Source of the DNA: Butyriboletus loyo
Lineage: Eukaryota; Basidiomycota; Agaricomycetes; Boletales; Boletaceae
Direction: 5' to 3'
Assembly: GCA_038093515.1 (NCBI GenBank)
Contig: JBBPSI010000075.1
Location: 1 to 64,000, forward strand
DNA length: 64,000 bases
Made by a program: the position numbers and the translations under genes. This document shows positions 22,545-34,701 of this stretch, piece after piece; position 1 is the stretch's first letter, and each line of letters begins with the position of its first letter. The notes beneath the pieces were generated by a model. That model was not told the DNA's origin, ran no database searches, and was given only the letters and a program-made list of their open reading frames with translations.

Positions 22545-23921
22545 TCAGAGCTTGCTTGAAGGGTCGCCGGGGGTAAGAAGTCTGCACCAGACGTCGAGAA
22601 GAACCTGACTCAATTCAGCCGGAATGTGCTGGGGGATCTGGGACGAGGGCGCGATCAGCAGATAATCACGGCCGGAGATACCCTAAACAGACCAAGTGCC
22701 CTATCCCTTCAATACGACTTACGGCCTGAATACGTCTTCCTGAAGCCGGGTCTACAAGGGCGTCTTGTATGTCGCGGGGTCTGTGATCCATCACCTTCAA
22801 GTTACGGTCAGTCGGGACAGACACACTTACATGTAGTCGTTCTTGTCACCAAATATCACCCCAACGGGTGTCGTTGCGGTCAGCTTGTTCAACGACTCAA
22901 TGCCCCTCTGAGGACCTGTCATGTCCCTATACATGGTCTAGGAGAGATTACACACATTGTGTCTTGCAAAGCACAGGAATACTCACTGCTTCCTCTTCTC
23001 GTGAGCATGCCAGAGTTACCGCGCGATTCTCTGGTTCGTGTTCGACTCCTTCGCATGTCCTTAGTCCATGTTGCTGCGCAACGACAGTCATATCGCGATT
23101 CTACTTCAGCATGTTATAACAGCAGATAAATTACCACGTAGCTGTCCAAGACTCCCGGATCCCAACGTGTTCTTTCACGAAAATATCTCGACGCGCTCTG
23201 CCGACTAGGCCACACGTCGTGCCGTTCGTATGCGCCATTGACGAGATAAAGTCGGAGGTCGCGCAACTTGTCTATCCCTTCAGGACTCAACAAAGGCTCG
23301 ATCAAGATCAAGGCACAGAAATTAAATGTAGGTGTGAGCGTCGGCAAGATCGATCTGGATAACACGTTGAACAAACGAACGTGCACGCGCTTAGGGTCAG
23401 ACAGACATGCCCACACCTCCAAGCGAATGGCCAATCCCGACGAGTTTTTCGCGCTGGAAATCGAATGGGGTGGAAAGTGTGGGGCCGTGTAGCATGAAAC
23501 GATGCGTTGCTTCGGCATATTTTTCGCACCCAACTGGACACGATCGGACCGCATCAGCGTTCCGAAAAATAAAGGCAATGTGAGTGGGTGTAGAAGGCGC
23601 ACAATTACGGTAAAATGGGGGCCGTTGGAGCGCGTGTTCATTCAGTGTAGCGGATTCCCCGTGATTGGGGCACTCGATGACCCATGCGCACTTGATCTTC
23701 AGGCGTATGAAGTGACTTCGATGCTTCAGGGCGTCCTCGAAGAAATGCCGCAACGTAGGCTCCCAGGTCTCCTTATGGAAGCTGGTAGAATGTAAGAGGA
23801 TCAGTGTGAATGCGTCGCGGTCGTCCCGATTCGCCTCCAACTCTGGGCGCCAGAACTGCTTGGCAGTGATATAGAGCGGGTAGTCTGTGTCAGGTTCGAG
23901 GATGAACTGACGCTGGAGCAT
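22545..23921 (-). CDS. Alpha/beta-hydrolase fold protein
   Basis: Starts MLQRQFILEPDTDYPLYITA with the ATG at 23921, where the first exon reads LILLHSTSFHKETWEP (the usual beta-strand/oxyanion start). Later come VIECPNHGES and GIGHSLGG, the nucleophile elbow with catalytic Ser, at an exon end near 23415. After further exons (LILIEPLLSPEGIDKL, then VGVIFGDKNDYI) a final segment ends with PGDPSSKL and a TGA at 22547-22545. The His and Asp of the triad were not placed with certainty. The substrate is unknown; the family includes esterases and lipases. Exon limits at the 3' side are approximate. Confidence 0.8.
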
Positions 23922-24378
23922 TACAGCTTAGTTGGATAGAGTTGGAGACAGCATGGGACTGATTCAAAGATGGATAGTATGAGATGCGGAGATATGCGGC
24001 AGGCAAATCAGGGCACGATCTGGCCTGGACCACCAGGCGACGGCAAAGCCGAGGCTATTTATTGCAGAAATTAGCGCTCAAGCCTGCTTGCCTGTTGCAG
24101 ACTATTCGTGAAACTTTGAAGTGAGTTTGCCTCGGGGGCCTCGACCTTTCTGTCTCCTTGTCGAGGAAAACGATGAACAATCGACGACGGTACAAGGTGT
24201 GACTCAATAATGTCAAGAAACTCCATGGCTGTCGCTCTTACTCGAGTCGTTATTATCTGAAGCCGCACAGAGGGAAGACCTCCCGATGGAACGTGCCAGC
24301 CGGGCGTGTTCTCATGCGACGGACGAAATCTCGTTTGGATTTCCCGGAGCCATAAAGTGACTCGATGCCAAGTACTGG
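23922..24378. other. Intergenic, no gene seen
   Basis: Upstream of the hydrolase. No supported feature. Confidence 0.4.
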
Positions 24379-25170
24379 ATGGTCGCAGAATGGGGGTCGT
24401 GGATGACGGACGCGAGTGCTGTCTCGCGCGACGGAAGGTGGCTCGTCGTCGGGCGTCACGGGTACGATCTCGGCACTAGACGTTTGACTGGGTTCGTCCA
24501 GGGTAGCTGGCAGTGCCTCACGCGACGGTACGGTCATCCTGTGGACTGTTCCCGTAGGGCGGCTGCTTTCGGGTCCGTTGAGGCTGCTCGACTGCCAGGT
24601 CTCACATCTCCAGTTCTCTCCCGCCTTGGCATGTTACGATGGACAACGGGTCTTTGTGGGATCTTGGAAGGCACTTGTCATTATTAAGGACTCCACCCTG
24701 GGGCACAACCAACTTGCGAACTATCTCGTCCGAACCTTCAGCTTCATGTCTCGGGCAACGACAGATTGGCAAATATTTTGTCAGCGGCGTCCAGTTCCGG
24801 GATATCTTGACGGGTACGCAGATTGGGCTCGTTCTTCAACTTGCATGATCATACCCCGCTCGCCATCTCCCTCGACGGGCGTCTTCTTGCAACTGCTTGC
24901 TCTGCCTCTAACACACTTTCTGTTTGGAGTTTGACAGAGATATCCTGGAGTCCGACTCGGACTATACCATCTCTAAGTACTCTGACTGCTCCGATATAGT
25001 ACCAAGCTCTTCAACGAAATATTTAAATTCAAACCCCCATACATACTCCAACCGTGCTCTTGCTCGTGCACGAATAGGGAATTTCGACGCGGCGCTGAAA
25101 GATGTGATGTCACCTTTCCTTCTCCTCATGCTATGCTTATCGGAGTCTACATCTAGGCCATAGACAGAGA
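24379..25170 (+). pseudogene. Relic of a WD40-TPR protein
   Basis: WD40-like blades appear in different frames: SRDGRWLVVG, then ASRDGTVILWTVP, then HDHTPLAISLDGRLLATA with a V-W-S-L tail, followed by a TPR-like piece SNRALARARIGNFDAALKD. This order (WD repeats, then a TPR-like region) matches a large agaricomycete family. Frame changes and stops between the pieces, only some of which could be introns, and the missing N- and C-termini indicate decay. I could not build a clean gene. Confidence 0.6.
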
Positions 25171-25954
25171 GCCAACCGTTGTTGCGCGCATCACAAAGAG
25201 CGTCGTACTCTGCAGACAGAGGGATGCGATCCAGGAGGTTACCCACGTACTGGGTATCCGTTCGAAGTCCAACTGAGTCAACCGGGAACGATGGGCCCAG
25301 ACGTGGTGTGCGAAACCTGAAGGAGAAACAGCGACATCGCGACCGATAACGACCACGAGAGGGGCTGGGAAACACGTGGGTACGGTACACTGGTCCCATG
25401 TCACCCAGGAGTCGAGTCCCTCTTATCACTGCTCGCTCGTTCGGCGATCGCCTAATATCACGAAAACGACTGACGGGGAAGTTGGATGATCCCGAGATCC
25501 GCGCAGCGAGAGGTAAGTATCCCGAAATAGGAGCTCGAGTGAGGAGCCTCGACTCATTGGCGGGCTTTCAGTTAATGTCGATTGGTATTCGATATAGGTG
25601 TTGCGAGTCGTCGTTTATCTCGGCAAGCCGCCGCATACACTGTCGCTCGAACAGTGACCTCAGAGAGAATGAAAACGACTCGCTTTGGACTTCAAGATCC
25701 TCAGCCGAGTCAACAGGAGATCACTTCATCGAATGCCCACAGATGTGTTGGGGAGATTGTAGCAGGTCGGCATATTGTGGAGAAGCTATAAAACAGTTGC
25801 GCAAACTGAAACCGACGAGGATACGTACCCAAACCCGTGGTGAAAAGACACCCTCTTTTGAAGCTAGGGGTCCCCTAGCTCGCGCAAATGGCTTTTGGTT
25901 TCAGAGAACCACGGAAAACATGTTTATAAGCAATGGATCGTAGTTAACTTCTGC
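25171..25954. other. Region without a supported gene
   Basis: Open frames exist on both strands but none shows a recognisable motif or consistent splicing. It may be the decayed remainder of the WD40-TPR relic. Confidence 0.35.
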
Positions 25955-27948
25955 TTATACTGCTTCTCGCTTTCGAGGGGTTGCGCGAAGGATGTCGTCC
26001 ACCCTATGATTGATTGAGTAGCTGAGGATATACAACAAACTTATTACAAACCGAATGATCATCTCTGCGGCCTCGGTGGCGCTGAGAACAACCTGCCGCT
26101 TCAGCTTGTAACTCTCTGTGATGCCAAGAGCCTTCATCGAGCCGATGGTACCCTCGTTCATGTCTGCAGGCGCATATGGATCAACCAAGCAGGAAGAACT
26201 CCGCGAAAATCTACATACCAAGCCCAGCGTCTGACTGACCCTCGTAGTGCGCCGCTCGCAACCGTGCTACAAGGTCGCTCGAGTCGTACCCGGCGTTATC
26301 GGCCAAGATGGTCGGAATTTGCCTGAGCGCCCGCCCGAACGCCTCCGCCGCGATAGCCTTCTTGCCCTTGACCTTGCGTGCTGCCTCGTCGACTGCGCAG
26401 CTCATCAGCATCTCAGAACATCCGCCGCCAAGGACGATCCGGGTTTCCTTCACTGTCTGTGACAACACTGAAAGTGCGTCGTGCAGGGAGCGTTCAGCTT
26501 CGTCGACCATCTGGTTCGTGGAACCACGTAGGACAACGGTGCAGGCTTCGCCAGCAGCAACGCCAGAGAACTTGATAAGCTACGACTCACAATCAGCGAA
26601 GAGGTCGTGGCAAGGATTGATCTGGTTACCTTGTCCTCGCCGATGATGACCTCCTCGATCAACTCGCACCTCCCAAGTTTCACAAGATCAGGCCGATCAA
26701 ATGTACTCGCGATCTCACCGCCAGTTACGAGTGACAGCCGCTCCACACCCTCGAAATCTGCATGCTCGATGACCATGATTCCTTTTTCCGCGAGCAGGGA
26801 CTCGGGGTAGTTGTATATGAGTTGCCGATTAACAAAACAATTGATGCCATGGGCTGCGATCGATTCCACTTTTTCCTTCATTTTTTCTCGTTCTGCGCGC
26901 TCGAGTTCGGCAAGTTTACCCGTAGAGTCGACCTTTACGCGGGCACCAAATACTTTGATCTTGTCTGTATCCATGGCTAACAACAGTGTCCATCAGCATG
27001 GAAAATTCTGCGATGTGGATGGCTCACCAGTGTTGGCGATCAAGATTTTAACGTTCTCCATTCGCTTCGGTGAGTTTACCGCGACCGATTTATCGAGAAT
27101 AAATCCTATCATGTCGTCAGAAATATGCACCTTATCCATCGACGGGTACCCCCACCTTCGTCAAGATATGAATCAGTCAGCTTGCCACCGACTTTTTTGA
27201 TGATCTGAATGTGCTCAAGGTCTGTCGAGCCCTAGAAGGATCATGTTCAGGCCAAACGCAAGGTGGTCTACGGTAAACATTTCTACCTTGAGCCGAAGGA
27301 CGGCATCGACAGCAAGATTTGCAAAGTAAACCTTGTCCTGCGAGAGCACTTTTGATGATAGAGTCGTCCGGGCAATATTGAACAAATCTTGGCGGAACTG
27401 TGCAGTATCAGATCTATGAAAAGTAAGAAGTCATGAGACATCAAGTAACAGGACAAGGAAACGTACGCGTGATCCACAGCCGCCTTTTCCAACGCGTCCA
27501 ACGCCGCCCTGCTTGCGAGCCGATACCCCTCGACGATCGTTTGGGGATGGATTTTCATCGCGATCAGCTTTTCTGCCTCTCTTAGTAGTTCCGAGGCGAA
27601 AACACAAACAGACGTTGTCCCATCTCCAACTTCGTCGTCTTGGACCTTGGAGATGTTGACGAGGATCTTGGCTGCTGCGTTGTCGAGTTGGATGGATTTG
27701 AGAATCGTGGCACCGTCGTTGGTCACACTTATGTCTCCGGACGACCCCGATTGCAGGATCTTGTTCATGCCCTTGGGTCCAAGGGTGGACTTGACGAGGT
27801 CGCCGACGGCGAGGGCGCCAACGAAAGAAGAAAGACGCGCATTTTCAGCCTTTTCTTCAGTTGCCTGATGATAACGCGGTCAGCATCGCGCATTATGACT
27901 TGTTTTTCGGAAACTGGTTACTTCGTCGCCGAAAATCTGCATCGACAT
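25955..27948 (-). CDS. CCT2: Chaperonin TRiC/CCT subunit beta
   Basis: The proposed start is MSMQIFGDE at 27948, joined by an intron to [20 protein letters not shown]. Then come [42 protein letters not shown] (the GDGTT nucleotide motif) and [12 protein letters not shown]. Later exons give [32 protein letters not shown] and [17 protein letters not shown]. The end is [16 protein letters not shown], then [15 protein letters not shown] with the stop at 25955. The protein is one of the eight subunits of the cytosolic double-ring folding machine for actin, tubulin and WD40 proteins. The beta subunit is identified by these motifs and not only as generic CCT. There are at least seven exons; boundaries were not all fixed. 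No damage seen. Confidence 0.93.
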
Positions 27949-28036
27949 TGCGATCGTGATGTAGGTTTTGGAGACGTTGATTCTGATATTACTGTACGCG
28001 AATTATCGTGTGACCCCACATGTACAATTTTGGCCA

Positions 28037-28962
28037 TTTCTTGAACAACCACACAACTATACGATTTACTCTCTTTGGATATGGAGGAGGTTGTGCCCTA
28101 AGCTTTCAGCTATGAGCTCGCGCGATAACTGAAATGAAAGGTGATGTTTTGAGGTGTCCGGCAAAGAATCAATGCGATGGGGTCGAAATCCACATCAAAT
28201 GTACAATATTGTCACAGAATGTTACGCGCGGCATGGAAGCCGTGTTGAAAGGCCAACATCCTCCGCTTCAAATACTCAGTCGCCGTATCCTTGTTGAAAA
28301 AAAACAGCAAAACCCTTCCACAGCTTTCATAGCCACACCTATTGGGCTTGGAAGCATACAGGCTACTCTATATGTCTAGTTCAGTAAACAGTGTATTTTT
28401 CTGGATTTTCTTTTGCTGTGAAATGAGAGACCGGTAATGGTGGATCTTGTCACACTCGGATCTCGGTGCTGCGGTAATTCAATAATTAAGCTCAGGCAAT
28501 TCGGCACTATGAATTGGACCCTTGCATGGCTGCTTATGTAAGAACTGTATTCAGCCTAGTCGACCACCAGGTTGAAACGCCCTGCCATATACTAGTGCAG
28601 ATCTTGTTCTGCCGGTAGTGGTGCAGCGCTCCGAACGATCAGTGGCCGGTGATTGTCAAATCATTGCAGTTTTTGTCCAGCCGCGATACTACTGTGTGGA
28701 AGATCAATGTTTCAACTTGTCAAGTTTGATTCCCGGGTGAGCTGAGCACTTCGTTGCGCACCTGTTCGCAAGGTCATCCTGATCGGGAACTCGTCGACTG
28801 CTGCGAATAACAACTTGACTTTGCATCACGGTCTGCTCCCATTAGGTATCGCTCTAATTTTGGTTGGTTCGAACGCCTCACACGGCCAGTGAGGCCGTGT
28901 CATGAGTTGAAATTCATCGAGACTGCGCAGCCGAGATACCTCCCTACTCCTACATCCTTCGC
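28037..28962. other. Intergenic region between CCT2 and the DUF6593 gene
   Basis: The two genes diverge from here, so it carries both promoters. An inverted repeat around 28878-28905 (arms ACACGGCC and GGCCGTGT) could form a short hairpin. I recognise nothing else. Confidence 0.4.
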
Positions 28963-29630
28963 ATGCGTCTCATCTTCAGCAATTCATACTATAAAAACAC
29001 GGACATATCCGATGAAGAAGGTAACAAGCTCTATACCATCTCTACCCCACGAGGACGGAAGCAAGTGACCACCATCACCAAGTATTACATGGGAAAGAGA
29101 AGTAACAGAGTGCCTAAGGAGCTCTGTGTCATCGAATGGCACACAGTCAAGCAGACCAAGTTCCGCTTTGGTGAGCGGGTGGTGGAAGCGGGTGGGATCT
29201 TGTATAGACGACCATATTCTTGGTATGCCAAGCGCACTTGCATCCTTTGCATCCAGGTTCACTCAACAAATGTGGCACGCAGGGGCCGATATTTCACAGG
29301 TCCGGATGGCAAGATATACAAGTGGAAAGTAGGGTTCAGGTACTGCTGGGTAATACAAAGTCATCTCTGCTTGTCTGGACGTATCTGAATTCACTTCGAT
29401 GGGATCTGCTCACGTTTTCTGCTTTCCGCCAGCTCAAGAACGAAACGAAACATGCTAGAACACGTCTTGTCAAGTTTCACAAACGGAATCTCGGCATCAG
29501 GAAACCGTCGCACCCACCGTTTCTCGAGGTCGCACAGGAGGTTGCACACATGCTAGATCATATCATCGTGACCTACATTTACATGGAGAGAATGCGTCGG
29601 GACGTTGAGGATGAAAAACATAATTTGTAA
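28963..29630 (+). CDS. DUF6593-family protein
   Basis: Exons 28963-29222, 29283-29349 and 29433-29630 close in frame for 174 aa, the usual size. The start MRLIFSNSYYKNTDISDEEG, IEWHTVKQTKFRFGERVVE, YFTGPDGKIYKWKVGFR, FHKRNLGI and AHMLDHIIVTYIYMER follow the family pattern in order. DUF6593 is a basidiomycete-expanded family of unknown function, and many copies per genome are normal. No signal peptide is seen. The last segment is hydrophobic enough to be a buried helix. Confidence 0.88.
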
Positions 29631-29764
29631 ATCTACAGATGGACGATCATTCAAATATTCAGTTCGACATCACGGACTTCAACGTCACTTCATGTACTGC
29701 AGTTGGACTGGAAATCCATGCTCATTTCCATGTCGTGATTGTCTATCGGCGTACGTCCTCCATC

Positions 29765-29838
29765 GGTCTGATGGCGTAGTTGGTTATCGCATCTGTCTAA
29801 CACACAGAAGGTCTCCTGTTCGAGCCAGGGTCAGATCA
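29765..29838 (+). tRNA. tRNA-Val (anticodon AAC)
   Basis: The 74-nt cloverleaf is complete. The acceptor stem GGTCTGA pairs with TCAGATC (one G-T) and is followed by discriminator A. The D arm contains TAGTTGGTTA. The anticodon stem TCTGT/ACAGA encloses loop CTAACAC with anticodon AAC. The T arm is TCCTG-TTCGAGC-CAGGG. There is no intron. The A and B box promoters of RNA polymerase III lie inside the D and T arms as usual. Confidence 0.96.
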
Positions 29839-29840
29839 TA

Positions 29841-29847
29841 TTTTTTT
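29841..29847 (+). terminator. RNA polymerase III oligo-T terminator
   Basis: A run of seven T starts two bases after the mature tRNA-Val end, the normal Pol III stop signal. Confidence 0.85.
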
Positions 29848-29996
29848 CCGACTAGTTCAGCATTCGGGTATTAGCTCGACATTCCTCGGCCGAATGCAAA
29901 ATGAACACAGTTCCCATATTATCATTAGTTACAACAAGTGTCTGAAGAGCTCGACAGTAGCACTACAACAACAAGTCAAGTAGCCATTCGGCTTCC

Positions 29997-31001
29997 CTAC
30001 TCAAACACGATCACGAGATCCATACCCTTGTTCTCTAACCAACCTGTCCACATCTCACTGTATTTCGTCGTCCCTTTCACTTTCCGAGCCCTTCCTTTTG
30101 GACCAAAGACCTGTTCGTCTGGCAACAACCTAGCAATGCGCTGAATCTCGCGCAAGTCACGATTTGAGTAGTACTTCATCTGCATCGCAGCCTGAGCAAG
30201 CGTCGGATGACACTGACAAGTCGCAAAGTCAGGCACAGTTCAAAATATCAAAAACGATAACGATCAAGAGTCGGACCGACCGAGTCCCGAAACACCATTC
30301 GGTGCCATTTGCAAAACGTTCTGGGCGATATCCGACCCTCTTGGGCGTCCGTGTCCGTTTCTCTTGACGCGCGCTTTCTGCCACTGCGGTTGCGGTAGAG
30401 AGGGAGTAGTCGAGGCGTATAGTACGTCACTAACGGGATTGCCGTAGCATGTCGCAATGCTGCGGAAATCTTCGATGGTGACTGCGCGGGCATTGGATCG
30501 TTACCACTATATAGGCGAATGTGATAACGTCCCGCGACACGCCAGTACTTTGCTTCGGCACGTGGCGTGGCATAGGTATGATCGCTCCGAAGTTGCCCGG
30601 CGTGACCTCGGTGAAAGATCTGTTGCCATTGAATCGGGACCCCGACATGAATCCGCACTCGGAGACAGACGGTATTGAGTGCACGGGTAACGATGTCGAA
30701 GAGGGTGTTTAAAATAAGAACGCCTTCTGACGCAGTGCTGGATTTCATGAGGGATTTCCCGAGCGGCATGGCAAGTGCGGATATAGATCCTGCCCTTCCG
30801 ACGATTTGGACACTGGAAAAGGTGACGAGTGCAGCAAAAAGCGAGATGGGTGTTCGAAAGTGTGTCAAGTGCTAACGAGCAGAGCAAAACTCGAATCGTG
30901 AGCGGACGAGAGTGGACTGCGGGGGCGAAGCATGAGAGAATGCTCACCTGGAGTTGAAGGTGCAACGTTCGTTCGACGACGGACCTGAAGTTGGGCGGCA
31001 T
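29997..31001 (-). CDS. Tentative multi-exon gene, function unknown
   Basis: Possible exon 1 reads MPPNFRSVVERTLHLQLQ and ends in a GTGAGC donor. It can join in phase to a segment HLTHFRTPISLFAALVTFSS continuing through SALAMPLGKSLMKSS. Further down, NGNRSFTEVTPGNFGAIIPM and a last exon with DEQVFGPKGRARKVKGTTKY, ending at 29997, also look coding. I could not splice all pieces in one frame and recognise no domain. It may be one gene, two genes, or partly chance. Confidence 0.35.
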
Positions 31002-34000
31002 TCTCGGGTTGACGATGGATCTTAACGCAAAGCAGGGTCGGGGAGTAGGTCGTACGAAACCGGGGGAGGGTGTTTAAGTAAATGCGGGGAAGGCTCACGT
31101 TGAAGCGAATTGATTATACATCACGCTCATTGAATACTGCGCTTGAGAAAAACGTCATCCAGTCGCCCTGAGGCCTGAGGCATAGCGTCCAATGATATAA
31201 CATTCTCGAGGGCATTCCGCATGGTCGCCTCAAGCCATGCCAAGTGAGTTGCTGTGGTTGTCCCAAAAGCCGCGCAATCTCTAATGATCGGGTGATTTGA
31301 GGATATCCTCCGACACGAATAGCAACGTGCGAAACACATGCTGGCCATTCAGCTGCGATTAGGGCACGATAACGGGAATGGTTGTCATCTTGATTAGCGG
31401 GTCCAAGGGAGTTTGTGTGTGCTAGGGTCTTCCATTTTTCGAAGCGCACTCGAGAGCAAACGTGTATCTGTGGGAGGCTCGATGATACGGAAGGCAAGAC
31501 AACGGCCGTCCGGTCTTCCCTGAGATAAAAATTAGAGCTCGCGCGTCATCTAGCTCACCTAGCGTACTCTCACCTGTGTCAAAATCTGAGGATATAAACC
31601 AGACGAACAGCCGTGTTACCCACCGCGTTCTCTTCCGATTCACAGGCCATCAGCTGGTGCCGAACAAGTTGTTCTAATTTTAAAACCGGGCAGGTAAAAA
31701 AACCTTGCCAGTCACAAAAGCGAACCAAAATCTTGTCGCCACAAGCTGGGCTGTAGCCACGAGGCCCACAAAGGCCCACCTTGCCGTACTGGATGGCGGG
31801 ACAAGCAGCAGGCTGAACAGTTTGCCCTTTGAGTTAGGCTTCAATCCATACATATATGACGTGATCCTGCCCACTTGGTCACTGCCAACTTGGCATGGCT
31901 TTGCCATAAGTTTCATGCACATCAATTCATGCAGTGACGATTCTCACTGGGTCTGCGTTTGTCACTTTGGTTTTATGTAAATTGGACTTAGATTGCCTCC
32001 CGGTCACTTTGTAGTAGTTGCGACTGCGCGGATGCCATCCCAACTCCCGGTTCCGGACCTACTGCTAACAGGCGAGTGTCCATCTGAAAACCACAACTCT
32101 CCGTAACTCGCAGTCAAAGAAGTCTGCGTCACGGGTCGGATGTCGGACCCATTTCATTAATTCGGTTCACCAGGGGCAAGCCAAGGGTTCTTTTTTCCAC
32201 CACTTGCCTTTTATCTTTGAACCATCATAATCTTCCTAACTGTCTTATTAGTTATTCAATTCCATTATCCCGGGGGGCGTGCGCACCTCTTAAACGCTGG
32301 ATCTCGTAGTCAAGGTATTTCTGGTCGCACGCCAATCATTCGATGGGCCGTACATCCCGCAATCAAACAGCAAACCATTGTATTTTTCCCCTGGCGCCAC
32401 CGGTCTCTCTCACACGTCTAGCCTTCTTGGCTCTGCTCAGAGGAATCATTGATGACCGAGGTCGGCGGATGGAAGAGATATACAGATCATGGCTTTAAGG
32501 GGTATGTCTGCGACACGATCCGTCCTTGTTCACTTCTGAGCACGAAGCACCTGAGGCACTACTGCATAACCTGCCAGTGGGCATAACCCACCATGTTGAT
32601 ATACAGGTCTCGGTAGCACCATCCCGTCGGGTTTGGGACTACCGTTTGCTGTGCTGTGATCTAATGGCTGGGTGTTACTATATAGGCTGCGACCTCTCGG
32701 TATCTTACCATCACCCTTACCTTTGCTTTCTGAATCACCCCTATTCTCCAACTCGACAGCGACCATTTCGCACCATGGATGCAACTACCTCATGTCAACT
32801 GCCTCGCTGGAACGGGGTGACCCTGGTCAGTACACAACATTGCTGATGATCGTGACCTCATTGTCATCTCGGTGTCTCTAGATCGACGCACGGTCCATGA
32901 GCTATCACTCCAAATACCTTGTTCTCCTAATGGAGACTGTCGTACGTTCAGCATCATCCGAGCAAAGACTGTGCTCGCTCACGAGTATATTGCGGCCAAA
33001 GTGCCCCGCAGACACGTTCTGGATATTGTTTCAGTCCAAATTGTATGTATTTGGACGACCACTATTATGGGCCATCTGCTTCTTCGTGAGTGCCTTCTGT
33101 GTGCACTGAATACCTCCTCTGACCCCGTTTCTAGTTTTCACCTATGATTTCTGACGTGATCTCGATGACCCGTATCATGTGCCAATTAACCTGGATATCT
33201 TCGTATTTCATATTTTCGGTCATCTTTGTTATGTCGCAATGTATCCGAAGACTTGCGCCATTACGACGTGGTTCGTGTTTTGGGGGCGAGTAGAGCGTGT
33301 GCCATGCTGAACGTTTGCGCAGCTAATTGCTCGGCTTGTTATCTTGTATTGCCGGGCTGACGGGCTGACGTTTGCTCGGTGGTATCATTCCCTGTGGAGT
33401 GCAAATGCAACTGCGGGTCAGTTGATTCCCCTCCATTGAATACCCTCACCAATCCACTCGTATCTGCGAATATAATTGTATACATGATGCATCTAACTTG
33501 AGAAAGTCTAATTACCTTTCCCCACTTATTACAGGGTGGCAACATAATCAGTTAATACTTTCTCGTCTAAATCGACTTTCACCTCTCCAATACCATTCGT
33601 TATCAAGCTTACTCACACCAACTGATTCATAACACCCGGTCATCAACATGACATGCAAGTGACTGGTGCAATCCAAAAGCCGGATTGGTTGCCTAATCAA
33701 ACACTTTGATCAGTAGCACATACCAGTGGTGTTCGTTGGCCAGATTCACCTGACCTACACAGTATTTTCATTTCCGACACAGCAAGTACAGCCCTGTACA
33801 GCAGCAGTACCTGACTCGACCAGGCGCTCATGGCTGTGGGTTTTCCTGGAGGTTTTCGCAGACTGAACTTCAAAGCTATGGTGTAGATGTCCTTTGTAAT
33901 CTTCATTCCATATTTCGAATGTATAAGGTTCCATCGCCACCCGTTGATTCAAGACCGCAATAATGGATGAACCGTGTACGAGATGCAGAACGAAGCTGTC

Positions 34001-34701
34001 TTGACAAGTCGCCAACTTTGAGAGCTGTTCGAGCGCCTTCCGAGGATCGTCGGATTTATTGTCCGGTGTCATGTTCCCGAATCCACGCCTCGACGTCCAT
34101 GTCTATTCTTGCAAGCACGCAGCGGCGGGCGTACACTGCTGGTTGCAATCATTGACCCCACGTGTGTGCACGAATTCGCAGCAAACGGGGTTTCTTGAGC
34201 CATAGCCACCCGGGGCACGCTCCCAGGATAGTGGATGACCGCGATCGCAGTCACAGCGGGCGTCGCTGTGGCATTGCTGTCTTTTCTGGGCAAGCAGGAC
34301 GCCGTGGACATGACGAGTCATGCCGGGCTATCTTTCAATCCGCGATGCCGAGCGACCTGTGAACATACGAGCGATAATGGCGGCTGACACTGGCCTTGGA
34401 CGGATATCTTCAATGGCCGTTAACACGGATCATGGGGCTCTGACTCACCTCGACGCGGCCACCGGTAGGAAATGGGAAATAGTCCAGTCACTGGTTGGAC
34501 CGGGCACGGGAATGTACGGGACAGCCTTGGGACAACACTGACACGTGACCGGGTGGGTAGATAATGACGGATCGATCTCGGAACGCAACTCTGACTTTTT
34601 CTTTCTCGGTAGGTCCAAGAAACTATCAGTTTGCCCACATCCCGACATTCTGTTTCGCTCTTGACTAGCATCTCCTACGATCCTGCAACTGAAGCATCGT
34701 C
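31002..34701. other. Gene-poor 3.7-kb region
   Basis: Only short frames are present. The best is 34072-33755 on the minus strand (next entry). A second possibility is a small spliced frame near 32775-32940 on the plus strand, starting MDATTSCQLPRWNGVTL. No repeats, RNA genes or transposon motifs were recognised. The region ends at the aldolase start codon and must hold its promoter. Confidence 0.4.
33755..34072 (-). CDS. Possible small orphan ORF, 105 aa
   Basis: A true ATG at 34072 opens a 105-codon frame starting MTPDNKSDDPRKALEQLSKL, then DSFVLHLVHGSS and a Trp/Tyr-containing block. The composition is protein-like and the first part is helical. I see no family, no homologue in the window and no splice extension. 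It could be chance. Confidence 0.25.
   Translation of the reverse strand: MTPDNKSDDPRKALEQLSKLATCQDSFVLHLVHGSSIIAVLNQRVAMEPYTFEIWNEDYKGHLHHSFEVQSAKTSRKTHSHERLVESGTAAVQGCTCCVGNENTV

Noticed and set aside
20697..23921. Mating-type locus or pheromone receptor nearby
   Set aside because: No homeodomain pair, STE3-type receptor, CaaX pheromone or MIP gene was found anywhere in the window.
24253..24537. Minus-strand ORF of 94 codons
   Set aside because: Antisense to recognisable WD40 blades; composition is a shadow of the plus strand.
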